Of a stretch of DNA of 12,041 nt, positions 1 to 6,940 are shown piece after piece (within the stretch, counting starts at the first letter, position 1; every line of letters begins with the position of its first letter). The translations under genes were made by a program, and so were the position numbers. The stretch lies in assembly GCA_903924715.1 (NCBI GenBank), contig CAIYCP010000746.1, positions 1-12,041 on the forward strand. The letters run 5' to 3'. Source of the stretch: an uncultured beta proteobacterium (GTDB taxonomy: Bacteria; Pseudomonadota; Gammaproteobacteria; Burkholderiales; Burkholderiaceae_B). The notes under the pieces are model-generated. The model saw nothing but the letters and a program-made list of their open reading frames with translations, did not search any database and was not told the DNA's origin.

Positions 1-1025
1 ATGTTGAAACTCAAGCAGTTTGTGGCATCACTTTTAAGATTGAAAAAGGCGAATTCGTGGCAATCATCGGTCCGTCTGGCTCAGGAAAATCAACGTTGGC
101 GCGCGAGGTGCTACTGGATAACCTAGGTGCTGCAGTCTCTGTGCGTGGCGATCCGAAATGGCACGGTTGTGAAAGCATCGAAGGTTGGCAGACAATCGAT
201 CGCGTTCTTGAAGTCGATCAAACTCCGATCGGTAAGACGCCTCGCTCATGCCCTGCAACTTATATCGGTTTTTGGGATGACGTACGCAAACAGTTTGCTG
301 AAACGCAAGAAGCCCGCATTCGGGGTTGGGGCGCCGGAAGATTTTCATTTAACACCGGCGATGGCCGCTGCCCGTTGTGTGAAGGCCAGGGGATGCGCAC
401 GCTTGAAATGAGTTTTTTGCCTGACATTAAAGTTCCTTGCGATGCCTGCAGTGGCGCGCGCTTCAACACCGATACTCTCGGTGTGCGCATGCGTGAAAAA
501 CATGCGGGTGCCGTACTGTCGCTTGAAGTCGATGATGCGATTGGATATTTTGCCGCGCATCCAAAAATTCGACATCCTCTTCAATTGATGCAAGACGTAG
601 GACTAGGCTACATCACCCTCGGCCAGCCCTCGCCAACGCTCTCAGGAGGCGAGGCCCAACGCATCAAATTAGTCACCGAACTCGCCAAAGCGCGCATGAC
701 CGAGGGTGTGATCACCACCGGACGCGCCTCACGCTTGCCACATACGCTTTATGTGCTGGATGAACCAACGGTCGGACTATCGATGGCCGATGTCGAGAAA
801 TTAATTCGCGTACTCCATCGTCTTGTTGAGGCGGGCAACACAGTGGTGGTCATTGAACATAATCTTGACATCATTGCCGAGGCAGACTGGCTACTCGATC
901 TCGGCCCCGAAGGTGGTTCGGGCGGCGGAAAGCTGGTCATAGAGGGCACCCCAGAGCAAGTGATTGCCGTACGCAAAAAGTCGCATACAGGCGAAGTGCT
1001 TCATGAATTTATGAATCGAACATGA
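1..1025 (+). CDS. uvrA: UvrA-family excinuclease ABC subunit A, C-terminal part (5' end outside window)
   Basis: This is the C-terminal ATPase half of a UvrA-type DNA damage-recognition protein of nucleotide excision repair, acting with UvrB and UvrC in the cytoplasm. The frame is open from base 3, with in-frame codons upstream of the GTG at 57, so the gene begins outside the window. Visible in order: Walker A GPSGSGKST; the UvrA block IDRVLEVDQTPIGKTPRS; a zinc-binding CPLC...CDAC pair flanking EMSFLPDIKVP; the signature LSGGEAQRIKL; Walker B with D-loop, YVLDEPTVGLS; the switch histidine in VVIEHN; and the tail DLGPEGGSGGG. Walker A reads GPSGSGKST rather than the usual GVSGSGKSS, CPATYIGFWD replaces the usual NPATYTG block, and the segment between signature and Walker B is longer than in E. 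coli UvrA. From memory these fit the very long UvrA form of Burkholderiales, so this may be a paralogue rather than the main UvrA. It ends with TGA 37 bp before pabB. Confidence 0.9.
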   Translation, partial: VETQAVCGITFKIEKGEFVAIIGPSGSGKSTLAREVLLDNLGAAVSVRGDPKWHGCESIEGWQTIDRVLEVDQTPIGKTPRSCPATYIGFWDDVRKQFAETQEARIRGWGAGRFSFNTGDGRCPLCEGQGMRTLEMSFLPDIKVPCDACSGARFNTDTLGVRMREKHAGAVLSLEVDDAIGYFAAHPKIRHPLQLMQDVGLGYITLGQPSPTLSGGEAQRIKLVTELAKARMTEGVITTGRASRLPHTLYVLDEPTVGLSMADVEKLIRVLHRLVEAGNTVVVIEHNLDIIAEADWLLDLGPEGGSGGGKLVIEGTPEQVIAVRKKSHTGEVLHEFMNRT

Positions 1026-1062
1026 GTCGCGTTCACGCACCTCAAGTGCTAAAGGCTTAGCG

Positions 1063-2214
1063 ATGACGTTATGCCGGTTTGAAGATCGACTAGCAGGCCA
1101 AGCGCGGGTTTTATCGGGCTTGCTTAGTCGTATCACTGCATGCAGTGCCGCCGAACTGCCCGCAGCTTTTGCTGCGATTCAGGCGGCGCAACAGGCGGGC
1201 CACTGGATTGCACTGTTGCTCGACTATGAGCTCGGCGAATGGCTTGAACCAGCACTGCAACCTGCGCAAGCTGGCGCACGCGCCGATGAATCCGTGGCGC
1301 ACAGTCGTTTGACTGCGCTCGTGTACGCCCAAGCTACGATTGAAGCGCCCTGGAAAGCGCTGACGCCACACGCCAATCCTGCCTCGATTACCACTGCCAC
1401 CGCAAGTATTTCGCAACGCGCGTACTTCGACCGTATTGAGCAGATCAAAGAATGGATCGAGCAGGGCGAGGTCTATCAAATCAACTCGACTTTTTCTCTG
1501 GATGTGGTGACGCAAGGCGCTGCCCAAACCCTATATCAGCAACTCGCCAATCAACATCCCAGCGCGCACGCAGCCTTTATTGAAGATGGCGCGCAAACGA
1601 TCTTATCTTTTTCGCCTGAATTATTTTTACAACGCGCTGGCAAAACCTTAGTCGCCCGCCCAATGAAAGGGACCGCGCCCAGGTCAAACGACCCCAGCGA
1701 AGATCAGCGCCTTGGAAAAAGTCTACAACAGAGTGAAAAAAATCGCGCCGAAAATCTGATGATCGTAGACCTGCTGCGCAACGATCTCGGACGCATCGCC
1801 GAACCCGGCAGTGTCGTCACGCCCGCACTGTTCTCGCTCGAGGCCTACCCGTCAGTCTGGACGCTGACGTCAACCGTACAGGCAACCGTGCCAGTCAGCA
1901 CGACACTTGAGCAGATTTTGCGAGCGTTGTTTCCCTGCGGTTCAATTACCGGCGCTCCAAAGATTGCCGCCATGAAACGCATTCAGCAAACCGAGGCACA
2001 TCCGCGCGGCCTATATTGCGGCAGCGTTGGTTGGCTCGCCCCGAATGGAGACTTCTCACTGAACGTCGCGATCCGCACACTGTTGCTCAAGCCCGATGGC
2101 ACTGGGCTCTATCATGTTGGCGGCGGAATTGTGCATGATTCAGTCGCAGAACAAGAGTGGGCTGAGTGCCACTGGAAAGCACGAATTGTCATCGCACAAG
2201 ACGAAGCAACATGA
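1063..2214 (+). CDS. pabB: Aminodeoxychorismate synthase component I (PabB)
   Basis: PabB aminates chorismate to 4-amino-4-deoxychorismate, using ammonia from a PabA-type glutaminase, in folate synthesis. The 383-residue product is a short form consisting mainly of the chorismate-binding domain. Family blocks seen: GEVYQINSTF near residue 145; SFSPELFL; PMKGTAPRS with Lys202, the lysine typical of PabB; DLLRNDLGRI from Asp236; GSITGAPKIAAMKRI with Lys300; and GGGIVHDSVAEQEW near the C-terminus. The PMKGT lysine and the adjacent pabC favour PabB over anthranilate synthase TrpE. The ATG at 1063 is preceded by AAAGG at 1051-1055, seven bases away, a reasonable ribosome-binding site. The stop codon overlaps the pabC start as ATGA, so the two are surely co-transcribed. 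No pabA is in the window. Confidence 0.95.
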   Translation: MTLCRFEDRLAGQARVLSGLLSRITACSAAELPAAFAAIQAAQQAGHWIALLLDYELGEWLEPALQPAQAGARADESVAHSRLTALVYAQATIEAPWKALTPHANPASITTATASISQRAYFDRIEQIKEWIEQGEVYQINSTFSLDVVTQGAAQTLYQQLANQHPSAHAAFIEDGAQTILSFSPELFLQRAGKTLVARPMKGTAPRSNDPSEDQRLGKSLQQSEKNRAENLMIVDLLRNDLGRIAEPGSVVTPALFSLEAYPSVWTLTSTVQATVPVSTTLEQILRALFPCGSITGAPKIAAMKRIQQTEAHPRGLYCGSVGWLAPNGDFSLNVAIRTLLLKPDGTGLYHVGGGIVHDSVAEQEWAECHWKARIVIAQDEAT

Positions 2215-2891
2215 TTGCTGATTCTCAAAACCTCGAATTAATCGAAACGATGTGCGCTGATTCGCAGGGGCAAATCACCTTGCTTGATGGACACGTGCGT
2301 CGCCTCGAAGCTTCAACAAAAACGTTTGGCTTTAGCTGGCCAGGTCGCAGTGCAATCACGCACGCCTTACGCACAGCCTTGGCAAGCCATACCAGCCCAT
2401 TTACAAACCTTCGCGTTCGACTCTTACTAAACAAACAGGGCGAGCTTCAGATCACCACCGCTGCATTACCGGCCTTAGCGGCACGACCCCTCGTCGCGCT
2501 TGCATCTTTAACGTTGAATAGCCAAGAATGGCTGCTGCAACATAAAACCACCCATCGTCCATGGTACGACCCAACGACGCAGTGGCTCGCTGCACATCAC
2601 GATTTTTTTGATTTAATTTTTTTAAATGAGCGCGATGAGTTGTGTGAAGGTAGCCGTTCAAATATTTACGTTAAAAAAGACAACGACTGGGTCACACCAC
2701 CCTTAGTGTGCGGTTTACTAGGTGGCGTCATGCGAGAGCATTTATTGAGCACGCGCCAAGTACGAGAAGCCGTACTGACGCGCACTGACTTTGAACAACC
2801 CGAAGCGAGCCTTAGACTGTCAAATGGACTGCGCGGTTGGTTTGATGTGCAGCGAGCAGTGTCACTCTTTCCAGGGCGCGACTTTCCATAG
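2211..2891 (+). CDS. pabC: Class IV aminotransferase, probable 4-amino-4-deoxychorismate lyase (PabC)
   Basis: The predicted role is a PLP-dependent lyase that splits 4-amino-4-deoxychorismate into p-aminobenzoate and pyruvate, the step after PabB. The 226-residue product has the fold-type IV pattern: LDGHVRRLEAS near the N-terminus, HKTTHRPWYD with the likely Schiff-base Lys112, FLNERDELCEGSRSNIYV with the conserved Glu146, and CGLLGGVMRE near residue 170. A GTG-initiated extension from 2166 is possible, but the ATG at 2211 is preferred because it forms the ATGA overlap with pabB and starts the protein where the domain begins. The block usually written LLPGVMR reads LLGGVMR here. The lyase assignment over a general branched-chain aminotransferase rests on the pabB neighbour and the KTTHRPWYD block. 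The 3' end overlaps the convergent tctC-like gene by 30 bp. Confidence 0.88.
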   Translation: MIADSQNLELIETMCADSQGQITLLDGHVRRLEASTKTFGFSWPGRSAITHALRTALASHTSPFTNLRVRLLLNKQGELQITTAALPALAARPLVALASLTLNSQEWLLQHKTTHRPWYDPTTQWLAAHHDFFDLIFLNERDELCEGSRSNIYVKKDNDWVTPPLVCGLLGGVMREHLLSTRQVREAVLTRTDFEQPEASLRLSNGLRGWFDVQRAVSLFPGRDFP

Positions 2892-3845
2892 GTCAAGCAA
2901 GTCTTTTTCGTTAGAGATCAATTCTTTTTCGTAAGCGTCGGGGGCCAAGTAACGTACCGGGGCAAACAACAAAGCGGCTTGTTTTAAATAGCCAGGGTCA
3001 GCGGCGGCCTGGGCCACGGCCTTAACCAGTTTGTCACGAACGTCAACGGGCAGTCCTTTCGGCGCAGCAAGCCCGCGCAGCGAAGCACTTTCCATCTGAA
3101 ATCCCTGCTCTGCAAACGTGGAGGTCTCAGGCGCCAAGTTTGTGCGCTTAAGCGACATCTGACCCAACATCCGCATCGGGGCTCCACCCTGCATGAATTG
3201 CAAAGCTTCACCAACATTAATCGCCCCAACCGACAATTGTCCAGTCAGCAGGCCAGTACGCACTTCGGCTGAGCCTTTGTAGGGAACATGGGTCATTTTG
3301 ACACCGGCAGCTCGCTCAAAGAACAGCATCGCCAAATGATCATCCGAGCCGATGCCAGTCGTGCCTACGGTCACCTTACCTGGATTTGCCTTGGCGTAGG
3401 CGACTAAATCTTTCAGGTCTTTAAGCGGGCTGGCCGTGTTTACTGTGAAGGCACCCGGATCATCTACCAAATTGCCGATGAGGTCGAAACCTCTCCAGGC
3501 ATAGCCAGCCTGGCGCTCAATTGGGATCGAAATCAGATTAGGTGTATTTAAGAAACCGATGGTGTAGCCGTCTGGTGCTGCCTTTGCGATTTCTGTAAAG
3601 CCAATCGCACCGCCCGCCCCCGCTTTATTGCTCACAACAATCCGTGCATCGTTACCTAAATATTTTTCAACGTAGGGTGCAATTAAACGCGCAATTAAAT
3701 CGGTACCACCGCCTGGTCCATACGCCACAATCATGGTGATTGGTTTGTCGGGATAGCCTGCGGCACTCACCGCCCCCGTCAATCCCAATAACAACACGCT
3801 ACTGATGAATCCCAGCTGAACGAAGGTTTTTAGAATTTTTTTCAT
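2862..3845 (-). CDS. Tripartite tricarboxylate transporter TctC/Bug-family periplasmic binding protein
   Basis: This is a predicted periplasmic solute-binding protein of the TctC (Bug) family, which captures carboxylates and similar small molecules. The 327-residue product starts with a signal peptide: MKKILK, a hydrophobic core over residues 9-24, and a probable cleavage after AVSA near residue 28. Mature-protein hallmarks follow: YPDKPITMIV, AYGPGGGTDLIARLI, the NKAGAGGAIG loop, AAPDGYTI, and HVPYKGSAEVRTGLL. The ATG at 3845 is chosen over the in-frame ATG at 3854 because GACGGGA lies eight bases upstream of it and the lysines then lead directly into the signal peptide. It is the last gene of a minus-strand run after the 2-hydroxyacid dehydrogenase, with an 81-bp gap. 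No TctA or TctB membrane genes are adjacent, which is common for Bug proteins in Burkholderiales. The ligand cannot be read from sequence. Confidence 0.93.
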   Translation of the reverse strand: MKKILKTFVQLGFISSVLLLGLTGAVSAAGYPDKPITMIVAYGPGGGTDLIARLIAPYVEKYLGNDARIVVSNKAGAGGAIGFTEIAKAAPDGYTIGFLNTPNLISIPIERQAGYAWRGFDLIGNLVDDPGAFTVNTASPLKDLKDLVAYAKANPGKVTVGTTGIGSDDHLAMLFFERAAGVKMTHVPYKGSAEVRTGLLTGQLSVGAINVGEALQFMQGGAPMRMLGQMSLKRTNLAPETSTFAEQGFQMESASLRGLAAPKGLPVDVRDKLVKAVAQAAADPGYLKQAALLFAPVRYLAPDAYEKELISNEKDLLDLWKVAPWKE

Positions 3846-3926
3846 CGTGAACATCCCGTCTTTTTAAGTGCCACGTTTAACGTCATTTAAAATGTCGCCT
3901 TCAATCGTTACATAACCGCTCAAAGA
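3846..3926. other. Gap between the dehydrogenase and the tctC-like gene
   Basis: This 81-bp AT-rich spacer separates two genes of the same minus-strand run. It holds the probable ribosome-binding site of the tctC-like gene (GACGGGA, minus strand, 3854-3860). I saw no GC-rich hairpin followed by a T-run, so read-through from the dehydrogenase is likely. A TTGAAG hexamer on the minus strand could serve as a -35, but no convincing -10 accompanies it. Confidence 0.4.
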
Positions 3927-4952
3927 CTAACCAAACATCTTTTTGTAGCGCTCAAGAAACACGGGCCAGACTTCAGGGTTGGCCATCCGAGGGGCGCGTT
4001 GACCTTTGAGCATGCCCTCGATCTGTTCAGCTGCCATCGAGGCCGCATTACGCCGCGCCTCGTGAGTAACACCTGCAATGTGATACGTTGCCGTCACGTT
4101 TGGCAACGACAGTAGAGGATTGTCTTGCGCCGGAGGTTCAACTGACCAAACATCCAACCCTGCGCCTGACAAATGTCCATCACGCAAGGCTTCATACAAG
4201 GCCGTCTCGTCGTGAATGCCACCTCGCGCAGTCGACATAAACACCGCACCTTTTTTCATCGCACGATATTGCTCAGCGCCAAAATAATTGAGCGTTTCTG
4301 GCGAGCGCGGGCAGTGCACCGTAATGACATCCGATTGCGAGATCAATTCATTAAAACTGACAGACTTTGCACCACGTGCTTTGATTTCGTCGTCGGACAA
4401 AAATGGATCATGGCCAATGATTGTCATACCGAAGGCTTTCGCCAGCTGGGCCACACGTCGCCCAATATTGCCCATACCAACAATACCAAGCGTCAAGCCG
4501 CGAATCTCGTTACCCATCAAGTCTTCACGCGTGGTGTACGCCGCCGCGCGCATAATGCGATCACAGGCCGTAATGCGATGCTTAACCGACAACATCAGGC
4601 CCATTGCATGCTCAGCCACCGAGTCCGCATTGCAACTTGATTGGTTCACTACCAGTACGCCATGGCGATTGCAGGCCGCAAGATCGATCGGATCATAGCC
4701 CGCACCCGAGGCTGAGGCACACAATAAATTTGGGCTCTTTTTCAGCAAGTCTTCGTTCACCCACCACTGCGGCGGAACCTCATCGCGCGCCGCACAAATA
4801 TGATAAACGTGGGTATTTTTAAAAACCTCGAGGGTTTTCTTTTCGTCATCCGAGTAGCGGCACACGGTGAGGTCAATATCAGACACCCCATTAAGATGCT
4901 TATCAAAGACAGGGTTTATCCAAAAATCAAAACGTACGACTTGCTTTTTCAT
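3927..4952 (-). CDS. NAD-dependent D-2-hydroxyacid dehydrogenase family protein
   Basis: This is a cytoplasmic oxidoreductase of the D-isomer-specific 2-hydroxyacid dehydrogenase family (formate, glycerate and phosphoglycerate dehydrogenase relatives), interconverting a 2-oxo acid and a D-2-hydroxy acid with NAD(P). The 341-residue product has the usual split substrate domain around an inserted nucleotide-binding domain. The helix segment SVAEHAMGLML is followed by GIVGMGNIGRRVA (residues 156-168) and by HDP, whose Asp182 suggests NAD over NADP. The catalytic trio is visible: Arg243 in STARGG, Glu272 in WSVEPP and His291 in YHIAGVTHEA. The ATG at 4952 is preceded by AGAGAGA on the minus strand, a purine-rich ribosome-binding site. 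It begins 23 bp after the stop of the RraA-family gene, so the two should share a transcript. Exact substrate unknown. Confidence 0.93.
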   Translation of the reverse strand: MKKQVVRFDFWINPVFDKHLNGVSDIDLTVCRYSDDEKKTLEVFKNTHVYHICAARDEVPPQWWVNEDLLKKSPNLLCASASGAGYDPIDLAACNRHGVLVVNQSSCNADSVAEHAMGLMLSVKHRITACDRIMRAAAYTTREDLMGNEIRGLTLGIVGMGNIGRRVAQLAKAFGMTIIGHDPFLSDDEIKARGAKSVSFNELISQSDVITVHCPRSPETLNYFGAEQYRAMKKGAVFMSTARGGIHDETALYEALRDGHLSGAGLDVWSVEPPAQDNPLLSLPNVTATYHIAGVTHEARRNAASMAAEQIEGMLKGQRAPRMANPEVWPVFLERYKKMFG

Positions 4953-4975
4953 GATGTCTCTCTTTTTTTATTCGA

Positions 4976-5647
4976 TTACTTCAAAACACCCTTAGCGCGC
5001 AAGGCTTGATCAACCCAAGACCGGTCAAGCGTACCTTTGGCAATTTGCGCAAGAATATTTTTCTCTTTTTTCTCAACAGCCTCAACGAGTTTGGCCAGGG
5101 CATCGGCACCTTGCGGGCGAATTGCAAACAAACCATCGTGATCACCCACGATAATGTCGCCTGGATAGACAACCATGCCGTCGATCGATACCGTGACATT
5201 GATCTCGCCCGGACCTTCTTTATAGGGACCACGATGAGACACTGAACGCGCAAAGACCGGAAATTTATTTTTTCCGATGCTATCGACATCGCGAATCGGA
5301 CCATCAATCACAATGCCTGCAATCTTGCGACTTGCCGCAAGTGTTGACATGATTTCACCAATAATGGCATTACGCTGAGGGCCGCCCGCATCAACCACAA
5401 TGACGTCACCTGGTGCAGCCATGTCAATGGCTTTATGCACCATCAGATTGTCGCCAGGCGCAGTCTTCACTGTAAACGCGCGGCCCAAGATTCTTCCGCC
5501 CTTATGAAAAGGACGCAAGTCAACCGTTCCGTTGGTGCGACTCATCACATCACTAATATTGGCGACAGCGAGTTTTGCAAAACGCTTCAGCGTGGCATCG
5601 CTTACAGTGTGTTTATGGGTATTGATTGCAAATCCGAGTTGTGACAT
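4976..5647 (-). CDS. RraA-family protein, probable 4-hydroxy-4-methyl-2-oxoglutarate/oxaloacetate-type aldolase
   Basis: This 223-residue protein belongs to the RraA/MenG-like family, which contains class II HMG/CHA aldolases as well as the RNase E inhibitor RraA. Seen: ISDVMSRTNG near residue 35; the family core GDVIVVDAGGPQRNAIIGEIMSTLA, shown here only as positions 80-104; then DGPIRDVDSI with Arg119-Asp120, the substrate- and metal-site pair of the aldolases; and YPGDIIVGDHDGLFAI. Aldolase members cleave 4-hydroxy-2-oxo acids to pyruvate and a second oxo acid, and decarboxylate oxaloacetate, with a divalent metal. The neighbours (hydroxy-acid oxidase, 2-hydroxyacid dehydrogenase, carboxylate-binding protein) favour the aldolase over the RNase E role. 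The protein is longer than the roughly 160-residue E. coli RraA. A GGAG motif lies six bases before the ATG. Confidence 0.9.
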   Translation of the reverse strand: MSQLGFAINTHKHTVSDATLKRFAKLAVANISDVMSRTNGTVDLRPFHKGGRILGRAFTVKTAPGDNLMVHKAIDMAAPGDVIVVDAGGPQRNAIIGEIMSTLAASRKIAGIVIDGPIRDVDSIGKNKFPVFARSVSHRGPYKEGPGEINVTVSIDGMVVYPGDIIVGDHDGLFAIRPQGADALAKLVEAVEKKEKNILAQIAKGTLDRSWVDQALRAKGVLK

Positions 5648-5743
5648 GTCTGCTCCAATAAAAATGTAATTAAATCGGTAGTGGTTTAAACGAATAAGTA
5701 GTCGGTAATGAATCTATCAACGATCTTGCTTGCACCGCGTTGT
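5648..5743 (-). promoter_or_regulatory. AT-rich gap upstream of the RraA-family gene, candidate promoter region
   Basis: This 96-bp gap separates the hydroxy-acid oxidase from the RraA-family gene and is clearly more AT-rich than the coding sequence around it. On the minus strand a TTTAAT hexamer at 5669-5674 matches the sigma-70 -10 consensus at five of six bases and would give a leader of about 25 bases. No good -35 lies at the right distance. A TTGATA at 5715-5720 is too far away. The gap could hold an internal promoter with an activator, or simply be an operon spacer. No terminator hairpin was seen. Confidence 0.3.
5653..5656 (-). promoter_or_regulatory. Ribosome-binding site of the RraA-family gene
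   Basis: On the minus strand GGAG sits six bases before the ATG at 5647. It is one of the clearer Shine-Dalgarno matches in the minus-strand cluster and supports that start. Confidence 0.7.
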
Positions 5744-6940
5744 CTAGCGCGCAGCACGACCAACATATAACAATGACTCAGGCGTCAGTTCACGCAGTCG
5801 GTTGATTCCCATCATGGCCATATTGCGCGAGACTTCTTGCTGCAACAACGAAATTCCGTGATCAACCCCTTCTGGACCGCCTACAGCCGCAGCATAGTTG
5901 AAAGGACGGCCTAAAAACACGCTACGCGCACCCAAGGCCAAGGCTTTCATCATGTCGCTACCGCGGCGCACGCCGCTATCAAGCATGACCGGGCCGTCTT
6001 TGAACTGCTCAACAATTTGAGGCAGTACGCGCAACGGCGCAACCGCACCGTCTAATTGACGACCGCCATGGTTCGATACGATCACCCCATCCATCCCGTA
6101 CTGACGGGCGAGTGCCGCATCGGCTGGATGCAAAATACCTTTGATGACCAGCGGCCCTTTCCAACGTTTGCGAATGTCGCGCACATGATCCCAATTTAAT
6201 TGTCCACGCGCCGCAAAATCTCGCGCAACATTGGCTGAAATAATCGGCGCACCCCGCGTCGCGAACGAGTTTTCAAAATGTGGCATGCCATGATGCCAAA
6301 GTGTTTTAAGCAAGGTGCCAAACAGCCATCGCGGGTGGGTTAAGCCTTGCCATGCCAGACGTAAGTTGGGCTTCAACGGGGTTGAGAACCCTGTACGAAC
6401 ATTGTTTTCACGGTTAGAGGATGCAGGGGTGTCAACGGTAATCACAAGTGTTTTAAACCCCGCAGCATCGACACGATCGATCAGCGGAGAAATGTCTTCC
6501 GTTTTGCCGTGTAGATATGCCTGAAACCAGGCGTTGGGCGCGCGCTCAACAAGGTCTTCCATTTTGATCAGCGATGAGCCGCTCATGATCATCGGGATAT
6601 TTGCACGCTTGGCGGCCTCGGCCAACACAATATCTCCTCTATAGGCTGACATCGCAGTGATCCCCATGGGGGCCATCCCAAACGGCGCACTAAACGTCTG
6701 ACCAAATAATTCTATTTCTTGAGAGCGGCTTGACACATCGACAAGCGTGCGCGAGACGAACTCATACTCAGAAAAAACATCGCGATTTGCGCGCAATGAG
6801 TGGCAGTCTTCACAGGCACCTGAAACATAGCCAAAGATCGGGCGAGGCAGGCGTTTTTCAGCCTCGCGTTCGAAATCGGCCATTGATAAGATTTTTTCTA
6901 GCGCTTTATTCTGAGTCATGTTGTCGTCATTATTGTTCAT
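5744..6940 (-). CDS. FMN-dependent alpha-hydroxy-acid oxidizing protein
   Basis: This protein belongs to the FMN-dependent alpha-hydroxy-acid oxidase/dehydrogenase family (lactate, glycolate and mandelate oxidising enzymes), which turns an L-2-hydroxy acid into a 2-oxo acid. The 398-residue product covers the whole family TIM barrel. Seen: Tyr38 in FGYVSGA; SAPFGMAPMGIT; WFQAYLHG; ITVDTPASSNRENN with Arg177; VIKGI with Lys267; the active-site VSNHGGRQLDG with His291 and Arg294; LDSGVRRGSD and FLGRPFNYA, which hold the FMN phosphate. All key catalytic residues are present. A Cys43-Glu-Asp-Cys46 pair replaces residues where relatives usually have a glutamate. The start at 6940 overlaps the tcdA 3' end by 11 bp; an in-frame ATG at 6919 is the alternative, and neither has a clear ribosome-binding site. 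Clustering with an aldolase and a carboxylate-binding protein suggests a hydroxylated di- or tricarboxylate substrate, which is inference. Confidence 0.93.
   Translation of the reverse strand: MNNNDDNMTQNKALEKILSMADFEREAEKRLPRPIFGYVSGACEDCHSLRANRDVFSEYEFVSRTLVDVSSRSQEIELFGQTFSAPFGMAPMGITAMSAYRGDIVLAEAAKRANIPMIMSGSSLIKMEDLVERAPNAWFQAYLHGKTEDISPLIDRVDAAGFKTLVITVDTPASSNRENNVRTGFSTPLKPNLRLAWQGLTHPRWLFGTLLKTLWHHGMPHFENSFATRGAPIISANVARDFAARGQLNWDHVRDIRKRWKGPLVIKGILHPADAALARQYGMDGVIVSNHGGRQLDGAVAPLRVLPQIVEQFKDGPVMLDSGVRRGSDMMKALALGARSVFLGRPFNYAAAVGGPEGVDHGISLLQQEVSRNMAMMGINRLRELTPESLLYVGRAAR

Noticed and set aside
1111..1527. A 138-codon open frame on the minus strand across pabB
   Set aside because: It lies wholly opposite the well-supported pabB, and its translation is rich in Arg and Cys with no recognisable domain; it is a by-product of the codon use of pabB.
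2166..2210. An extended GTG start for PabC within pabB
   Set aside because: The added 15 residues (rich in Arg, Asn and Cys) are not part of the family domain, and the ATGA overlap at 2211 is the usual arrangement.
4173..4640. A 155-codon plus-strand open frame opposite the 2-hydroxyacid dehydrogenase
   Set aside because: It is antisense to a gene with all catalytic residues intact, with no ribosome-binding site and low-complexity Arg/His-rich content.
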